Assembly (NCBI GenBank): GCA_028691765.1 | Contig: JAQUYS010000003.1 | Location: 1-50,922, forward strand | Length of the DNA: 50,922 bases | Source: Candidatus Nanoarchaeia archaeon | Lineage (GTDB): Archaea; Nanobdellota; Nanobdellia; Woesearchaeales; SKGA01 | Direction: 5' to 3' | The notes under the pieces: model-generated | The model's input: only the letters and a program-made list of their open reading frames with translations | Databases searched by the model: none | What the model was told of the DNA's origin: nothing | Program-made: the position numbers and the translations under genes | In this document: positions 8,308 through 16,862 of the stretch, in pieces | Numbering within the stretch: the stretch's first letter is position 1 | Layout of the letters: each line of letters opens with the position of its first letter

Positions 8308-9690
8308 ATGGAAAATATAGATCAATTCATAAGCGAAGTAAAAAATAGTGGAAGTAGTTTTATTTCTACATTAAAACCAAACACAAAAATAAGTTTGATT
8401 GGTCATCACGATACAGATGGATTATGTTCTATAGCAATGTTAGAAAAAGCACTCGAAAGAGAAAGTTTATCTTTTGAAACTGCAAACATACCTCAATTAG
8501 AAGATGAATTCTTAGAAAGAATTTCTAAAGAGGCTGACGTATTTATTTTCGCAGACATTGGATCAGCAAATTTAGAATTAATACAAAAACATTTTCCCAA
8601 AAAAGAAGTTATTATTTTAGATCATCACAAACCAAACACAGAAAAAGTTTCAAAAAACATTTCCTTATTAAATCCATTCTTATACGGCATTGATGAAGAA
8701 AAAATCATCGCAGGTGCAGGAGTAGTATATTTCTTTTGCCAAGGAATGAATCCTCAAAATAAAGAGTTGGCTCAATTAGCCGTGTTAGGCGCAATAGGAG
8801 ATACGCAAGAAGATGATGGGTTTAAAGATTTAAACAACATCATATTGCAACATTCAATTTTACAAAAACAAATATCTGTTTTAAGAGAATTAAGATTATA
8901 TGGTAAAAATTCTAGACCTTTACTAAAAGTATTACAATATTCAACTGATCTTCAAATTCCTGGAATAACAAACGATTATCAAGGAACATTAAAGTTTTTT
9001 AGAGAATTAAGAATACCTTTAAACTGGAAAGGTAAACCTCGAAAATGGTATAATTTACGTGAAGATGAAAAGAACTTAATCACAGAAAAAATTCTACAAT
9101 TAAAAGGCGAAGAAAATCAAGAAGAATTTACTGTAAATAATTATAAATTTAATCTTTTTAAAAGAAGAGAATTATCTTGCGGAAGAGAATTTGCAACAAT
9201 AGTAAACGCTTCAGGAAGATTAGAAGATTACAGAACCGCAATAGATGCGCTAAAAGGAAACGAAGATGCACAAGCAAAAATTGTTTTCAATTTAAGAACA
9301 TATAAATTTGCAATAAAAGAAGGATTAGATCTTTTTGAAAAATACAAAGAAGCTGGTCAAATAATAAATAATGGAAAAGTAGTTGTTTTTGATACAGAAG
9401 ACAAACTCAAACCGAACATCGTCGGAGTAATTGCCTCAATCATTGCGAGAAACAAATATTATGATGAAGGAATAATAATATGTACATTATCAAATATTCC
9501 TGACCAAAAAATAAAAATTTCTTTAAGAGTTAGTAGAGACAAATCTGAAATGAACCTTGCAGATCTTTTACAAAAAACAGTATCTCCATGGAGTCTTCCA
9601 GCAGGAGGACATACAAACGCCGCAGGAGCAATAATTCCCTTAGAGAAAAAAGAAGAATTTATACAAAACTTAATATCAAATATTCTATAA
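8308..9690 (+). CDS. recJ: DHH-family RecJ-like exonuclease
   Basis: This is a single-strand nuclease of the archaeal RecJ/GAN type, related to the replisome-associated Cdc45/RecJ proteins. Motifs are visible in order: 'GHHDTDG' (metal site, residues about 31-37), 'FADIGS', 'ILDHHKP' (the DHH motif, about 109-115), 'AIGDTQ', and the DHHA1 signature 'GGHTNAAGAIIP' near the C-terminus. The catalytic aspartates and histidines all appear intact, and 460 aa is the usual archaeal length. It lies 23 nt after rps15 and probably shares its transcript. A role in replication or repair is inferred from the family. Confidence 0.9.
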   Translation: MENIDQFISEVKNSGSSFISTLKPNTKISLIGHHDTDGLCSIAMLEKALERESLSFETANIPQLEDEFLERISKEADVFIFADIGSANLELIQKHFPKKEVIILDHHKPNTEKVSKNISLLNPFLYGIDEEKIIAGAGVVYFFCQGMNPQNKELAQLAVLGAIGDTQEDDGFKDLNNIILQHSILQKQISVLRELRLYGKNSRPLLKVLQYSTDLQIPGITNDYQGTLKFFRELRIPLNWKGKPRKWYNLREDEKNLITEKILQLKGEENQEEFTVNNYKFNLFKRRELSCGREFATIVNASGRLEDYRTAIDALKGNEDAQAKIVFNLRTYKFAIKEGLDLFEKYKEAGQIINNGKVVVFDTEDKLKPNIVGVIASIIARNKYYDEGIIICTLSNIPDQKIKISLRVSRDKSEMNLADLLQKTVSPWSLPAGGHTNAAGAIIPLEKKEEFIQNLISNIL

Positions 9691-9720
9691 ATATATAAAT
9701 AACCTTGATTTGAAGAAAGC

Positions 9721-12012
9721 ATGGTTAAATCAAAGAAGATTAAAAAACTTCCTAAGAAACAAAACATCTTCAAAAGAATACAATCTAATTTTACGAATTT
9801 AACCTCTACACAAAAAACATTAATAATAATTTCTTTAATAATTATAATATTATTATCTGCTTTAATAACTCTTAATTTAGGAGTAAAAATCAGATTTTTA
9901 GTTTTAGACGAACTACAAATAAACTTAAAACCACTACAAACAATAATGAATACAAATCAAGATTCGTTCCAAATTGATTTTGACATATCCGTAAACAGTT
10001 TTAGATTTTGTAAAACACAATGTACTTATCAAATCAAAGACACCTACACCGAAGAAATAGTCCTCTCAAATAACCTAACTCTATCAGGAGATAAAAACTT
10101 TAAACAAACCTTCACATTAGAAAAAACAATTCCTAAATTCGGACAACAAATATATTATTTTGAAATAGAGTGTAACAACATAAAAACATTCATTTGTAAA
10201 ACAAACAACGTTCAGAAATACAGATCTTCTTTAATTACAATAAATTACGATTACAACAATCAAACTCAAACATCATTATCAAACAATAAATATTTACTAA
10301 GTCAAACCCAAACTCAAATATTAACTTCATTACAAAATCAAATCCAAATAACTCAATTAATCTCAAGAATAAATCAAACAATTCCAACAAATAGTTCTTT
10401 CAGCCTAAAACAAATAGGTCCTGAATTTAACAACGCCCTAGAACAATATAAAGATCAAAATTTTACTAAAAGTTTAGAAATATTAAATAAATTAAACATT
10501 GATTCGCATCAAGAAGAATTATTCGATCTAAAAACGAATATAAATCAATACAACCAAAACATAGAACTAATCAACTTCGCTCATACAAGCACATTCAATC
10601 AAATATTTGATTTCTACAACAAAACAAACCAAAACAAAAGTTCAGAAATAAAAACAATTTACAATTCATTTAACACATCAACATTTGAAAACGTTTTAGA
10701 AATACAAAATACAACTACAATAAAACAAACATTAACACTATTAAACACTACTTACTACCAAGACAAAATCTTGTTTGAATCCACTTTTTTCAACACGTTA
10801 GACAATTACTACGCATTACTTTCCAAAACAAAGTCTTTAGAAAAAAACAACATAACTCTGTGCATATATGCAAACAATTTAAGCCAAGAAGTAACCAATC
10901 ACAATCAACAAATACTTTTAACAAATGACCCTCTAATATTAAAAACACTAGAATTCATAAAGGAAAATCTGTTCACCATAGAAGAAAATCAAACACATTT
11001 AATTTCGCACAACGACACATTCCTAAAATTAAATTTATTAACATTAAAAGAAAATTTAAATTATATTTTAATACCACAAATAGATTTAACGTACTGTAAC
11101 ACTACTTACAATTTATTCACGCCAATAAATCTAAATAAAATAAACACATCCTTAACAGAAGAACCTTCCTTAACAACACAAGAAATAAAACAACCAAACA
11201 AGTTCTCATGTATTTTCCAAAACTGTTCAGTTATGCCTGAAAAAAATCCCCCACCAATATTATTTTTACACGGACATTCTTTCAACAAAGACGATCCTCC
11301 TGAAAGTTCAATAAGTGCATTTTACAACATAAGACAAAAACTAGCTCAAGAAAAAATCATAATTAATGGCGGAGACATAGATCATACCTCTGCGAATAAT
11401 GGCTTCTGGGCAAACTCAAACATTCCATTAGGATTAAGCGCAACATATTTTTATATAACTTACTATGACATAAATTTATTTGCACAAAGCATTAGAAAAG
11501 AAGAAGGTATTGAAGTTTATTCCATACGTCTAAAAGAACTAATAGATACAACATTATCTCAAACAAATTCAGATCAAGTGATAATCGTTGCACACTCCAT
11601 GGGAGGATTAGTTGCAAGAAATTACTTAAATTTATTCGGTGAAGATAAAGTACAAAAACTAATTTTAATTGCAACACCTAACAACGGCGTAGAAGGAACA
11701 ATAAATAATATATGTTCTTATTTTGGTGAACAAAAAGCCTGTAATGATTTAAGCAAAGACAGCTTATTCTTAAAAAAATTATCAACCTATAAACCAAAAC
11801 TTCCAATTTACAACATCATTGGTCAAGGTTGTGAAAATGGAGATGGCGTAGTTACAATAAATTCAGCCAAACTACCTTATGAAGAGAACTATAAAGAATA
11901 TTATGTAAATGGAACATGTGATGATTTAATGGGAGTTTCTTTCCACACAGACATTCTAGACCCAAATAAATACCCTGAAACATACAATTTAGTAAAAGAA
12001 CTAATCGAATAA
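9721..12012 (+). CDS. Membrane-anchored exported alpha/beta hydrolase (lipase-like)
   Basis: A basic N-terminus and one transmembrane helix (about residues 35-52) anchor a long Asn/Thr/Gln-rich, helix-prone spacer. A C-terminal alpha/beta hydrolase domain begins near residue 510. There 'LFLHGHS' supplies the oxyanion turn and 'AHSMGG' (about 624-629) the nucleophile elbow, with Ser near 626. Candidate acid and base residues are Asp in 'NGDGVV' and His in 'SFHTD'. 'IATPNNG' after the elbow resembles the triacylglycerol-lipase/PGAP1-like group. The substrate is unknown; an ester or lipid at or outside the membrane is likely. A TATA run (AAATATATAAATAA) about 26 nt upstream supports the ATG at 9721. 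Confidence 0.8.
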   Translation: MVKSKKIKKLPKKQNIFKRIQSNFTNLTSTQKTLIIISLIIIILLSALITLNLGVKIRFLVLDELQINLKPLQTIMNTNQDSFQIDFDISVNSFRFCKTQCTYQIKDTYTEEIVLSNNLTLSGDKNFKQTFTLEKTIPKFGQQIYYFEIECNNIKTFICKTNNVQKYRSSLITINYDYNNQTQTSLSNNKYLLSQTQTQILTSLQNQIQITQLISRINQTIPTNSSFSLKQIGPEFNNALEQYKDQNFTKSLEILNKLNIDSHQEELFDLKTNINQYNQNIELINFAHTSTFNQIFDFYNKTNQNKSSEIKTIYNSFNTSTFENVLEIQNTTTIKQTLTLLNTTYYQDKILFESTFFNTLDNYYALLSKTKSLEKNNITLCIYANNLSQEVTNHNQQILLTNDPLILKTLEFIKENLFTIEENQTHLISHNDTFLKLNLLTLKENLNYILIPQIDLTYCNTTYNLFTPINLNKINTSLTEEPSLTTQEIKQPNKFSCIFQNCSVMPEKNPPPILFLHGHSFNKDDPPESSISAFYNIRQKLAQEKIIINGGDIDHTSANNGFWANSNIPLGLSATYFYITYYDINLFAQSIRKEEGIEVYSIRLKELIDTTLSQTNSDQVIIVAHSMGGLVARNYLNLFGEDKVQKLILIATPNNGVEGTINNICSYFGEQKACNDLSKDSLFLKKLSTYKPKLPIYNIIGQGCENGDGVVTINSAKLPYEENYKEYYVNGTCDDLMGVSFHTDILDPNKYPETYNLVKELIE

Positions 12013-12059
12013 TCCGCATAATCTGAAAAATTTATAAATCTACTCTAAATACTAAATGT

Positions 12060-13565
12060 ATGGCAGAAGACCACTTAATACAAGAAAGAAAGAATAAAGT
12101 AGACGAACTTAAAGAAATAGGAATAAATCCCTATCCATATAATTATAAAATTACAAAACATTCTAAACAAATTAAAGAAGAAAATAAAGATTTAGCATCT
12201 GAAACAAAAACTGAAATAAAAGAATCCGTAGCAGGAAGAATTGTTCTATTTAGAAGAATGGGAAAAGCATCCTTTTTAACTATTCAAGACGAAGATGGAC
12301 AAATACAAGCTTATTTACGTAGCGATGATATAGGTGAAGAAAAATACGACCTTCTTAAAAAAATAGAATTAGGAGACATAATTGGAGTTAGAGGAAAAGT
12401 ATTTACAACAAAAACAGGAGAAATATCTATTTATGTTGAAGATTTTGAATTATTATGTAAATCAATTAAATCATTACCAGATAAATTTCATGGAATACAA
12501 GACATGGAGATAAAATATAGAAAAAGACACTTAGACTTAATTATGAATTCCCAATCCAAAGAAATATTCAAAAAAAGACTGTTAATAATGCAAGCAATAA
12601 GAGAGTTTATGATTTCCAGAGGATTTTTAGAAGTAGAAACACCAATACTCCAAGAACAATACGGTGGTGCAGCGGCTAAACCATTCAAAACATTTCACAA
12701 CGATCTGAAAATGGAAATGTTCTTAAGAATATCGCCCGAATTATATTTAAAAAAATTATTGGTTGGAGGCTTTGAAAAAGTTTTCGATATAAATAAAAAT
12801 TTTAGAAACGAAAGCATAGATACAACACATAATCCAGAATTCACCATGATGGAAGCATATCAAGCTTACGCAGATTACGAAGATATGATGGATTTAATGG
12901 AAAATTTATATGATTTTGTAGCTAAAAAAGTTTTAGGAACAACTAAAGTAATGTTTAAAGGACAAGAAATAGATGTAAAAGCTCCTTGGGATAGAGTAAC
13001 CATGTTAGGAGCAATAGAAGAGTATGCAGGAATTGATGCCACAAACATGAGTAAAAGTGATTTAGAAGATTTCATTATTAAAAACAATATTGAATTTGAT
13101 AAAGAACTTAATTGGGGAAATTTAGTTGCAGCAATATTCGAACATTTCTGCGAAGATAAATTCATAAACCCTACATTCGTTATAGATCACCCAAGAGAAA
13201 CATCTCCACTTTGTAAAAAATTAAGAACTGGCGATGAAAGATTAATAGAACGATTTGAACCATTTTGTATGGGTATGGAATTAGGAAATGCATACTCAGA
13301 ACTAAATGATCCAATTGAACAAAGAAGACTTCTTGAAGATCAACAAAGACAATTAAATGCAGGAAATGAAGAAGCAAATCCAATAGATGAATCTTTCTTA
13401 GATGCAATAGATACAGGAATGCCTCCTGCCGGTGGAATCGGCGTTGGAATAGACAGAATGATTATGATTTTATTAGGACAAGAATCTATAAGAGATATAA
13501 TATTCTTCCCAACAATGAAACCAGAACAGAAAACAGTTAACAGCGAATCAGAGGACAGAAAATGA
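12060..13565 (+). CDS. lysS: Lysyl-tRNA synthetase, class II
   Basis: This enzyme charges tRNA-Lys. An N-terminal OB-fold anticodon-binding domain (about 60-150) precedes the class II catalytic core, with motif 2 'FRNESIDTTHNPEF' near residue 248 and motif 3 'GIGVGIDRM' near 459. The length, 501 aa, fits the bacterial-type class II enzyme. Many Euryarchaeota use the unrelated class I LysRS, so the class II enzyme is informative about lineage. A TATA element (AAATTTATAAATC) before the ATG gives a leaderless start. The tail after 'FFPTMKP' is polar and apparently variable: two different copies of this 3' end lie downstream. The cognate tRNA-Lys is at 30.55 kb. Confidence 0.95.
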   Translation: MAEDHLIQERKNKVDELKEIGINPYPYNYKITKHSKQIKEENKDLASETKTEIKESVAGRIVLFRRMGKASFLTIQDEDGQIQAYLRSDDIGEEKYDLLKKIELGDIIGVRGKVFTTKTGEISIYVEDFELLCKSIKSLPDKFHGIQDMEIKYRKRHLDLIMNSQSKEIFKKRLLIMQAIREFMISRGFLEVETPILQEQYGGAAAKPFKTFHNDLKMEMFLRISPELYLKKLLVGGFEKVFDINKNFRNESIDTTHNPEFTMMEAYQAYADYEDMMDLMENLYDFVAKKVLGTTKVMFKGQEIDVKAPWDRVTMLGAIEEYAGIDATNMSKSDLEDFIIKNNIEFDKELNWGNLVAAIFEHFCEDKFINPTFVIDHPRETSPLCKKLRTGDERLIERFEPFCMGMELGNAYSELNDPIEQRRLLEDQQRQLNAGNEEANPIDESFLDAIDTGMPPAGGIGVGIDRMIMILLGQESIRDIIFFPTMKPEQKTVNSESEDRK

Positions 13566-13876
13566 AACACAAATTAACGTTCAAAGAATTTATGGAAAAT
13601 AGTTGGGCAATTTGGGCAATTTTAATAGGTTATGGTTCTTTATTCTTTTTAATGCCTACTGGATTAGAAATGGGTGTTGCAGGAGATTTTATGTTTTTAT
13701 ATTTACCAACTATATTTGTTATTGGTTTAGTTCTAAATATTAAAAAAAATAAAAAAAATAAAACTAAATTTTACAAAGATTGGAAATTTTGGCTTTGGTG
13801 CATTCCTTTAATATTTTTGATTGGATTTTGTACATATGTTTGTTTATTTATTTACTTCGTGAATGGTTTTATTTAA
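13562..13876 (+). CDS. Small three-helix membrane protein
   Basis: This 104-residue protein has about three hydrophobic segments: 'SWAIWAILIGYGSLFFL', 'FMFLYLPTIFVIGLVL' and 'FWLWCIPLIFLIGFCTYVCLF'. A Lys/Asn-rich loop (KKNKKNKTK) lies between the second and third. Its ATG overlaps the lysS stop (ATGA), so translation is coupled to lysS. It separates the intact lysS end from two further lysS-tail copies and may therefore have arrived with the event that produced them. Function is unknown. Confidence 0.65.
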   Translation: MKHKLTFKEFMENSWAIWAILIGYGSLFFLMPTGLEMGVAGDFMFLYLPTIFVIGLVLNIKKNKKNKTKFYKDWKFWLWCIPLIFLIGFCTYVCLFIYFVNGFI

Positions 13877-13882
13877 TTTTTC

Positions 13883-13969
13883 AGTGAGTTAAGTTCGAAG
13901 AACTTATACTCGCTACCGTCGTCATATGGTAATAGACGGCGTAGTCATATGTTAATAGACGATGTAAGC
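13883..13969 (+). repeat. Hairpin repeat unit R1
   Basis: The unit starts AGTGAGTTAAG and ends in TAAG just before a lysS-tail copy. It holds a strong hairpin at 13886-13911 (GAGTTAAGTTC-GAA-GAACTTATACTC, one bulge). Two copies of GTCATATGKTAATAGAC then follow, the first flanked by CCGTC/GACGG arms. A second version, R2, starts at 14034. The stems of the two copies differ by compensatory changes, which suggests selection on structure. Confidence 0.6.
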
Positions 13970-14017
13970 TTCTTCCCAACAATGAAACCGCAACAAGAAG
14001 ATAAAAAATATAACTAG
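13970..14017 (+). pseudogene. Extra copy of lysS 3' end (tail copy 1)
   Basis: Twenty bases, TTCTTCCCAACAATGAAACC, are identical to lysS 13503-13522 and in the same reading phase (FFPTMKP). The copy then diverges to QQEDKKYN and a TAG stop, so it reads as a complete alternative LysRS C-terminus without the rest of the gene. It is joined directly to repeat R1. It is not expected to be translated on its own. Confidence 0.7.
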
Positions 14018-14033
14018 ATTAATTAATTTTTTT

Positions 14034-14094
14034 AGTGAGTTAAGTTTTGAAAAAACTTATACTCGCCAACGTCGTCATATGTTAATAGACCTAA
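14034..14094 (+). repeat. Hairpin repeat unit R2
   Basis: This second copy of the R unit has AGTGAGTTAAG, then a hairpin at 14037-14064 (GAGTTAAGTTTT...AAAACTTATACTC), then one GTCATATGTTAATAGAC, then CTAAG joined to another lysS tail. Relative to R1, the stem pair AAGTTC/GAACTT has become AAGTTT/AAACTT, so pairing is kept. R2 is shorter because it has one GTCATATG repeat instead of two. Confidence 0.6.
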
Positions 14095-14149
14095 GAAACC
14101 AGAACAGAAAGCAGTTAACCGCGAACAGAACTCAGAGAAGAAAGAATAA
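14095..14149 (+). pseudogene. Extra copy of lysS 3' end (tail copy 2)
   Basis: GAAACCAGAACAGAAA matches lysS 13517-13532 exactly, and similarity continues through CAGTTAAC. In lysS phase it reads KPEQKAVNREQNSEKKE and a TAA stop, closely resembling the intact tail KPEQKTVNSESEDRK. It is a third version of the LysRS C-terminus. The track ORF 14079..14267 crosses it in another frame and is not considered a gene. Confidence 0.65.
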
Positions 14150-14323
14150 TTTTGTGTATACAAGTGAAACGAGTATACGCAGGAGTTCGCCTAGACGATA
14201 CTGGCTTCGGAAGATTTACGGTTATTTATCGGAAAAATTTATAAATAAGTTCAATTTAATAAAATAAAATGATCCCCAGTGATTCTTCGGGGTTGCTGGA
14301 TGATTTTTTCTTTAGAGGGTTTA
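14150..14323 (+). promoter_or_regulatory. Spacer with hairpins and TATA box before the NYN gene
   Basis: No gene is seen here. GTGTATAC...GTATACGC (14154-14180 region) can form a stem-loop, and a GC-richer patch with CTTCGG follows. The TATA element AAATTTATAAAT lies near 14236-14248. The leader after it contains CCCC...GGGG and CCAG...CTGG pairings around 14274-14302. The leader structures are short and their role is unproven. Confidence 0.4.
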
Positions 14324-14911
14324 ATGAACGAGACAATAGTATTTATAGATGCAGGCTTCATATCTAAATTATCTAAACATTTTGGTAATGGAGCATATTT
14401 AAAAAACGATTTAATTAATATTTCAAAAATATTTTCTCAAAAAGAAAAACTTGAATGTATACAAATTTATTATTATACTGCGCCGCCGTTTCAATCAGAC
14501 AAACCTAAAAAACAAGAACAGATTAGACGAGAAAATTACGATCTTTTTATCAATAAATTATCCAAACATCATATAATTAAAATAAGAGAAGGACGATGTC
14601 AAAAAATAAAAAATAAACATGGTGAAGAGGAATATCATCAAAAGGGAGTCGACACTTTATTAACTATGGATTTAATGACTGTTCCTTTAAAGCATAAATC
14701 AATTAAAAAAATAATTCTTATTGCTTGTGATAGTGATTTTGTGCCTGTAATTAAGAACTTAGACTCTTTGAACGTTCAAACAATTTTATTCACATATTTC
14801 GATAGGCAAAGAAATTCTAATTTTTCTTCGTCTAATGAATTAATACAAACAGTTTCAAAAGTTAATATCATCACTCAAAAAGACTTTAATAATTCTTTAA
14901 AAAACAATTAA
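14324..14911 (+). CDS. NYN-domain (PIN-like, LabA/DUF88) protein
   Basis: I start at the ATG at 14324 (MNETIVFIDAGF), preceded by GAGGG; the track's GTG at 14279 lies in the structured leader. The fold is recognisable from the first acidic strand 'VFIDAGF', the central 'KGVDTLLTMDLM' and 'LIACDSDFVPVI', with the Asp residues that bind metal in this nuclease superfamily. Family members are RNases or RNA-binding regulators. At 195 aa it is a single-domain form. It follows the lysS-tail repeat region and converges with aspS. Confidence 0.8.
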   Translation: MNETIVFIDAGFISKLSKHFGNGAYLKNDLINISKIFSQKEKLECIQIYYYTAPPFQSDKPKKQEQIRRENYDLFINKLSKHHIIKIREGRCQKIKNKHGEEEYHQKGVDTLLTMDLMTVPLKHKSIKKIILIACDSDFVPVIKNLDSLNVQTILFTYFDRQRNSNFSSSNELIQTVSKVNIITQKDFNNSLKNN

Positions 14912-14965
14912 CATTGTTTGGACTACAGAATGAATATACTCTGTTTCCCGTTAGCTGTATTCTGC

Positions 14966-16264
14966 TCACGGAGTAAGTCTGTCTCTATCTCGCGGAAACA
15001 ATGTAACTTCCCGTATATTTTTTATTCCAAGAATTAACATAGTTAATCTCTCAACACCTATTGCCCAACCTGCATGTGGCGGAGCTCCGTATCTAAATGA
15101 ATCAACATATTCTTTAAACTCTTCAGGATTCAATCCTTTAGCTTTTAATCTTTCAATTAATAATTCAGGAAGATGAATTCTTTGACCACCTGAAGTAATT
15201 TCCATACCTTTGTATATCGCGTCGAATCCTTTAGAAAGAATTGCATTTGCTTTTTCATCTTTAGGCATAATGTAAAAAGGTTTTCCCGCTATAGGCCAAT
15301 CATGTACAAAAATAATTGTGTCGGGGAATAATTCTCCAAGTTTTTCTTCACACTCTCCAGTTAAATCATCTTCTCCAACTTCAACTCCTTCTTTTTTCAA
15401 CAATTCTGCAGTTTCAGAAAATGTTAAATATTTAACAGAAGGAACTTTCAATGAAACTCCTAATAAATCTAATTCAGTTTTATTTTCTTTTAAAACTTTA
15501 TCCACAATATATTGGACAACCTTTCCCATTAAATCCATGACAATTTTATCATCTGCAAAAGCCATTTCAAAATCCATCTGTCTACACTCATTTAAATGTC
15601 TTAATGTATTATGTTTTTCAGCTCTCCAACAAGTAAATATTGAAAAAACTTTTTCCATGGAACAAGCCAACATTTGTTTATACAATTGACAAGATTGAGA
15701 TAAATATGCTTCATCTTCAAAATATTTAACTTTAAAAACATCAGTTCCACCTTCACTTGATGCTCCAATTAAACTAGGAAACACAACTTCCAATGAACCG
15801 TCTTTAATCATAAATTCTCTAAATCCAGTCATGATTGTAGATTGAACCTTAAATATTGCTTGAACTTTTCGTTTATGTAAATCTAAAAATCTGTAATCTA
15901 ATCGTTTAGATAATTCAGTAATAATAGTTTTATCTTTTTCCACAACTAAAATAGGTAAAGAATCTGCAATACTAATTATCTCTAAATTTGAAACTTCAAC
16001 TTCAATTGATTTTTCAGTTATTTCTTCACTTTTTACATTTGCTTTTTTTACCATTCCAGAAATATTAATTACACTTTCAGAAGTTAATTTATCTATTTTT
16101 TCAAAAAGAGTAGGTTCCAAAACAACACACTGCACAACACCAGTAATATCTCTTAACTGCATGAATTTTATTTTACTTTGACCTTTTATTTCTTGAACCC
16201 ACGCATTTATGGACACAATTTGTCCTTCTTTTGAATGTAAGTCTTTAATTTTAGTAAATTCCAT
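14966..16264 (-). CDS. aspS: Aspartyl-tRNA synthetase, archaeal type
   Basis: This enzyme charges tRNA-Asp. It has an N-terminal OB fold (about 1-100), class II motif 2 with 'RAEKHNTLRHLNE' (about 208-220), 'GMEITSGGQR' and motif 3 'GWAIGVERL' (about 395). The C-terminal signature 'FPRDRDRLTP' separates AspRS from AsnRS. At 432 aa it has the compact archaeal/eukaryotic size without the bacterial GAD insert. At the position of the discriminating Trp26 of Thermococcus AspRS the sequence has Gln (AWVQEIKG), so strict or relaxed tRNA specificity cannot be called from sequence. The TATA box is on the minus strand near 16290. Confidence 0.93.
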   Translation of the reverse strand: MEFTKIKDLHSKEGQIVSINAWVQEIKGQSKIKFMQLRDITGVVQCVVLEPTLFEKIDKLTSESVINISGMVKKANVKSEEITEKSIEVEVSNLEIISIADSLPILVVEKDKTIITELSKRLDYRFLDLHKRKVQAIFKVQSTIMTGFREFMIKDGSLEVVFPSLIGASSEGGTDVFKVKYFEDEAYLSQSCQLYKQMLACSMEKVFSIFTCWRAEKHNTLRHLNECRQMDFEMAFADDKIVMDLMGKVVQYIVDKVLKENKTELDLLGVSLKVPSVKYLTFSETAELLKKEGVEVGEDDLTGECEEKLGELFPDTIIFVHDWPIAGKPFYIMPKDEKANAILSKGFDAIYKGMEITSGGQRIHLPELLIERLKAKGLNPEEFKEYVDSFRYGAPPHAGWAIGVERLTMLILGIKNIREVTLFPRDRDRLTP

Positions 16265-16477
16265 TGTAATTATTGTGCTTAAAAACTAATATATAAAGAT
16301 TTGTAAGAAGAAAGGCCCTAAACGGGCCAGATAGGTGTTTTTGTGTTTGAGGTTATGAACGAGGTTTTCGTTATATTAATATCTTGGGAGGCTTCCTTTT
16401 TAAACTTTGTGAAGAATTCCTCTTAATCTCAACCTTTAAATATGTGCATCAATTTGTCTTTAGAACAGGTGCAATAA
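16265..16477. other. Divergent intergenic region with GGCCC hairpin
   Basis: The region holds the aspS promoter on the minus strand, a perfect stem GGCCC-TAAAC-GGGCC at 16314-16328, and a TATA-like CCTTTAAATATG near 16435 before the 16478 gene. The middle, 16330-16430, is transcribable sequence with no ORF. A small RNA is possible, but I see no known family. Confidence 0.4.
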
Positions 16478-16804
16478 ATGAATTTATACCAAGTTAAAAA
16501 CAACAAAGAATATATCTTTAACATAAGCGATTTAGTCAAAGATGTTGAAAGTAGACAAAAAATATCTATGGACTTATTAAAAGAACTGTCAAAAAATAGA
16601 AAAATTGCAGTTTATACTGAACAACCAACCCAAGGATACTTTGCATTTTGTAAAGATGATCACAAAATTTTCATGGATTATGAATTAACTAGAGGAGATT
16701 CTCCATTCAATCTAAATCAAGCAAAAATAAAAAGTTTAAAGGTTTCTACAAACAACCCTCAAGATTTAGATCCAATAAATCAAATCCTTCAAAAATATAT
16801 TTAA
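16478..16804 (+). CDS. Hypothetical protein
   Basis: This 108-residue soluble protein has mixed charge and no signal or membrane helix ('ISDLVKDVESRQK', 'DDHKIFMDYELTRGDS'). The ATG is preceded by GGTG at suitable distance and a TATA-like element further up. It sits just before a toxin-antitoxin pair but has its own promoter and a T-rich gap after it. No family is recognised. Confidence 0.6.
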   Translation: MNLYQVKNNKEYIFNISDLVKDVESRQKISMDLLKELSKNRKIAVYTEQPTQGYFAFCKDDHKIFMDYELTRGDSPFNLNQAKIKSLKVSTNNPQDLDPINQILQKYI

Positions 16805-16845
16805 TTTTATTTTTTTAAAAAGAAAAGATTTATATACTAACTAAA

Positions 16846-16861
16846 GTTAACATATGTTAAC
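16846..16861. promoter_or_regulatory. Perfect palindrome, likely MNT/HEPN operator
   Basis: GTTAACATATGTTAAC is a 16-bp perfect palindrome just downstream of the TATA box (GATTTATATAC) and next to the start of the HTH-nucleotidyltransferase gene. The segment ACTAAAGTTAACAT recurs once inside the start of the coding region near 16880. The placement suggests autorepression by the HTH domain of the antitoxin. Confidence 0.65.
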
Positions 16862-16862
16862 C

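Noticed and set aside
13883-14094. R1/R2 as a CRISPR array
   Set aside because: There are only two units of unequal length, and the intervening sequence is lysS tail, not spacers.
14150-14235. Possible tRNA or other structured RNA relic
   Set aside because: Hairpins and a GC-rich patch are present, but no acceptor or T-arm pairing could be found.
14079-14267. 62-aa plus-strand ORF across the lysS-tail region
   Set aside because: It reads tail copy 2 in a different frame from lysS, starts inside repeat R2 and is basic low-information sequence.
15318-15689. 123-aa plus-strand ORF inside aspS
   Set aside because: It is antisense to a well-conserved synthetase core and has no start signals.
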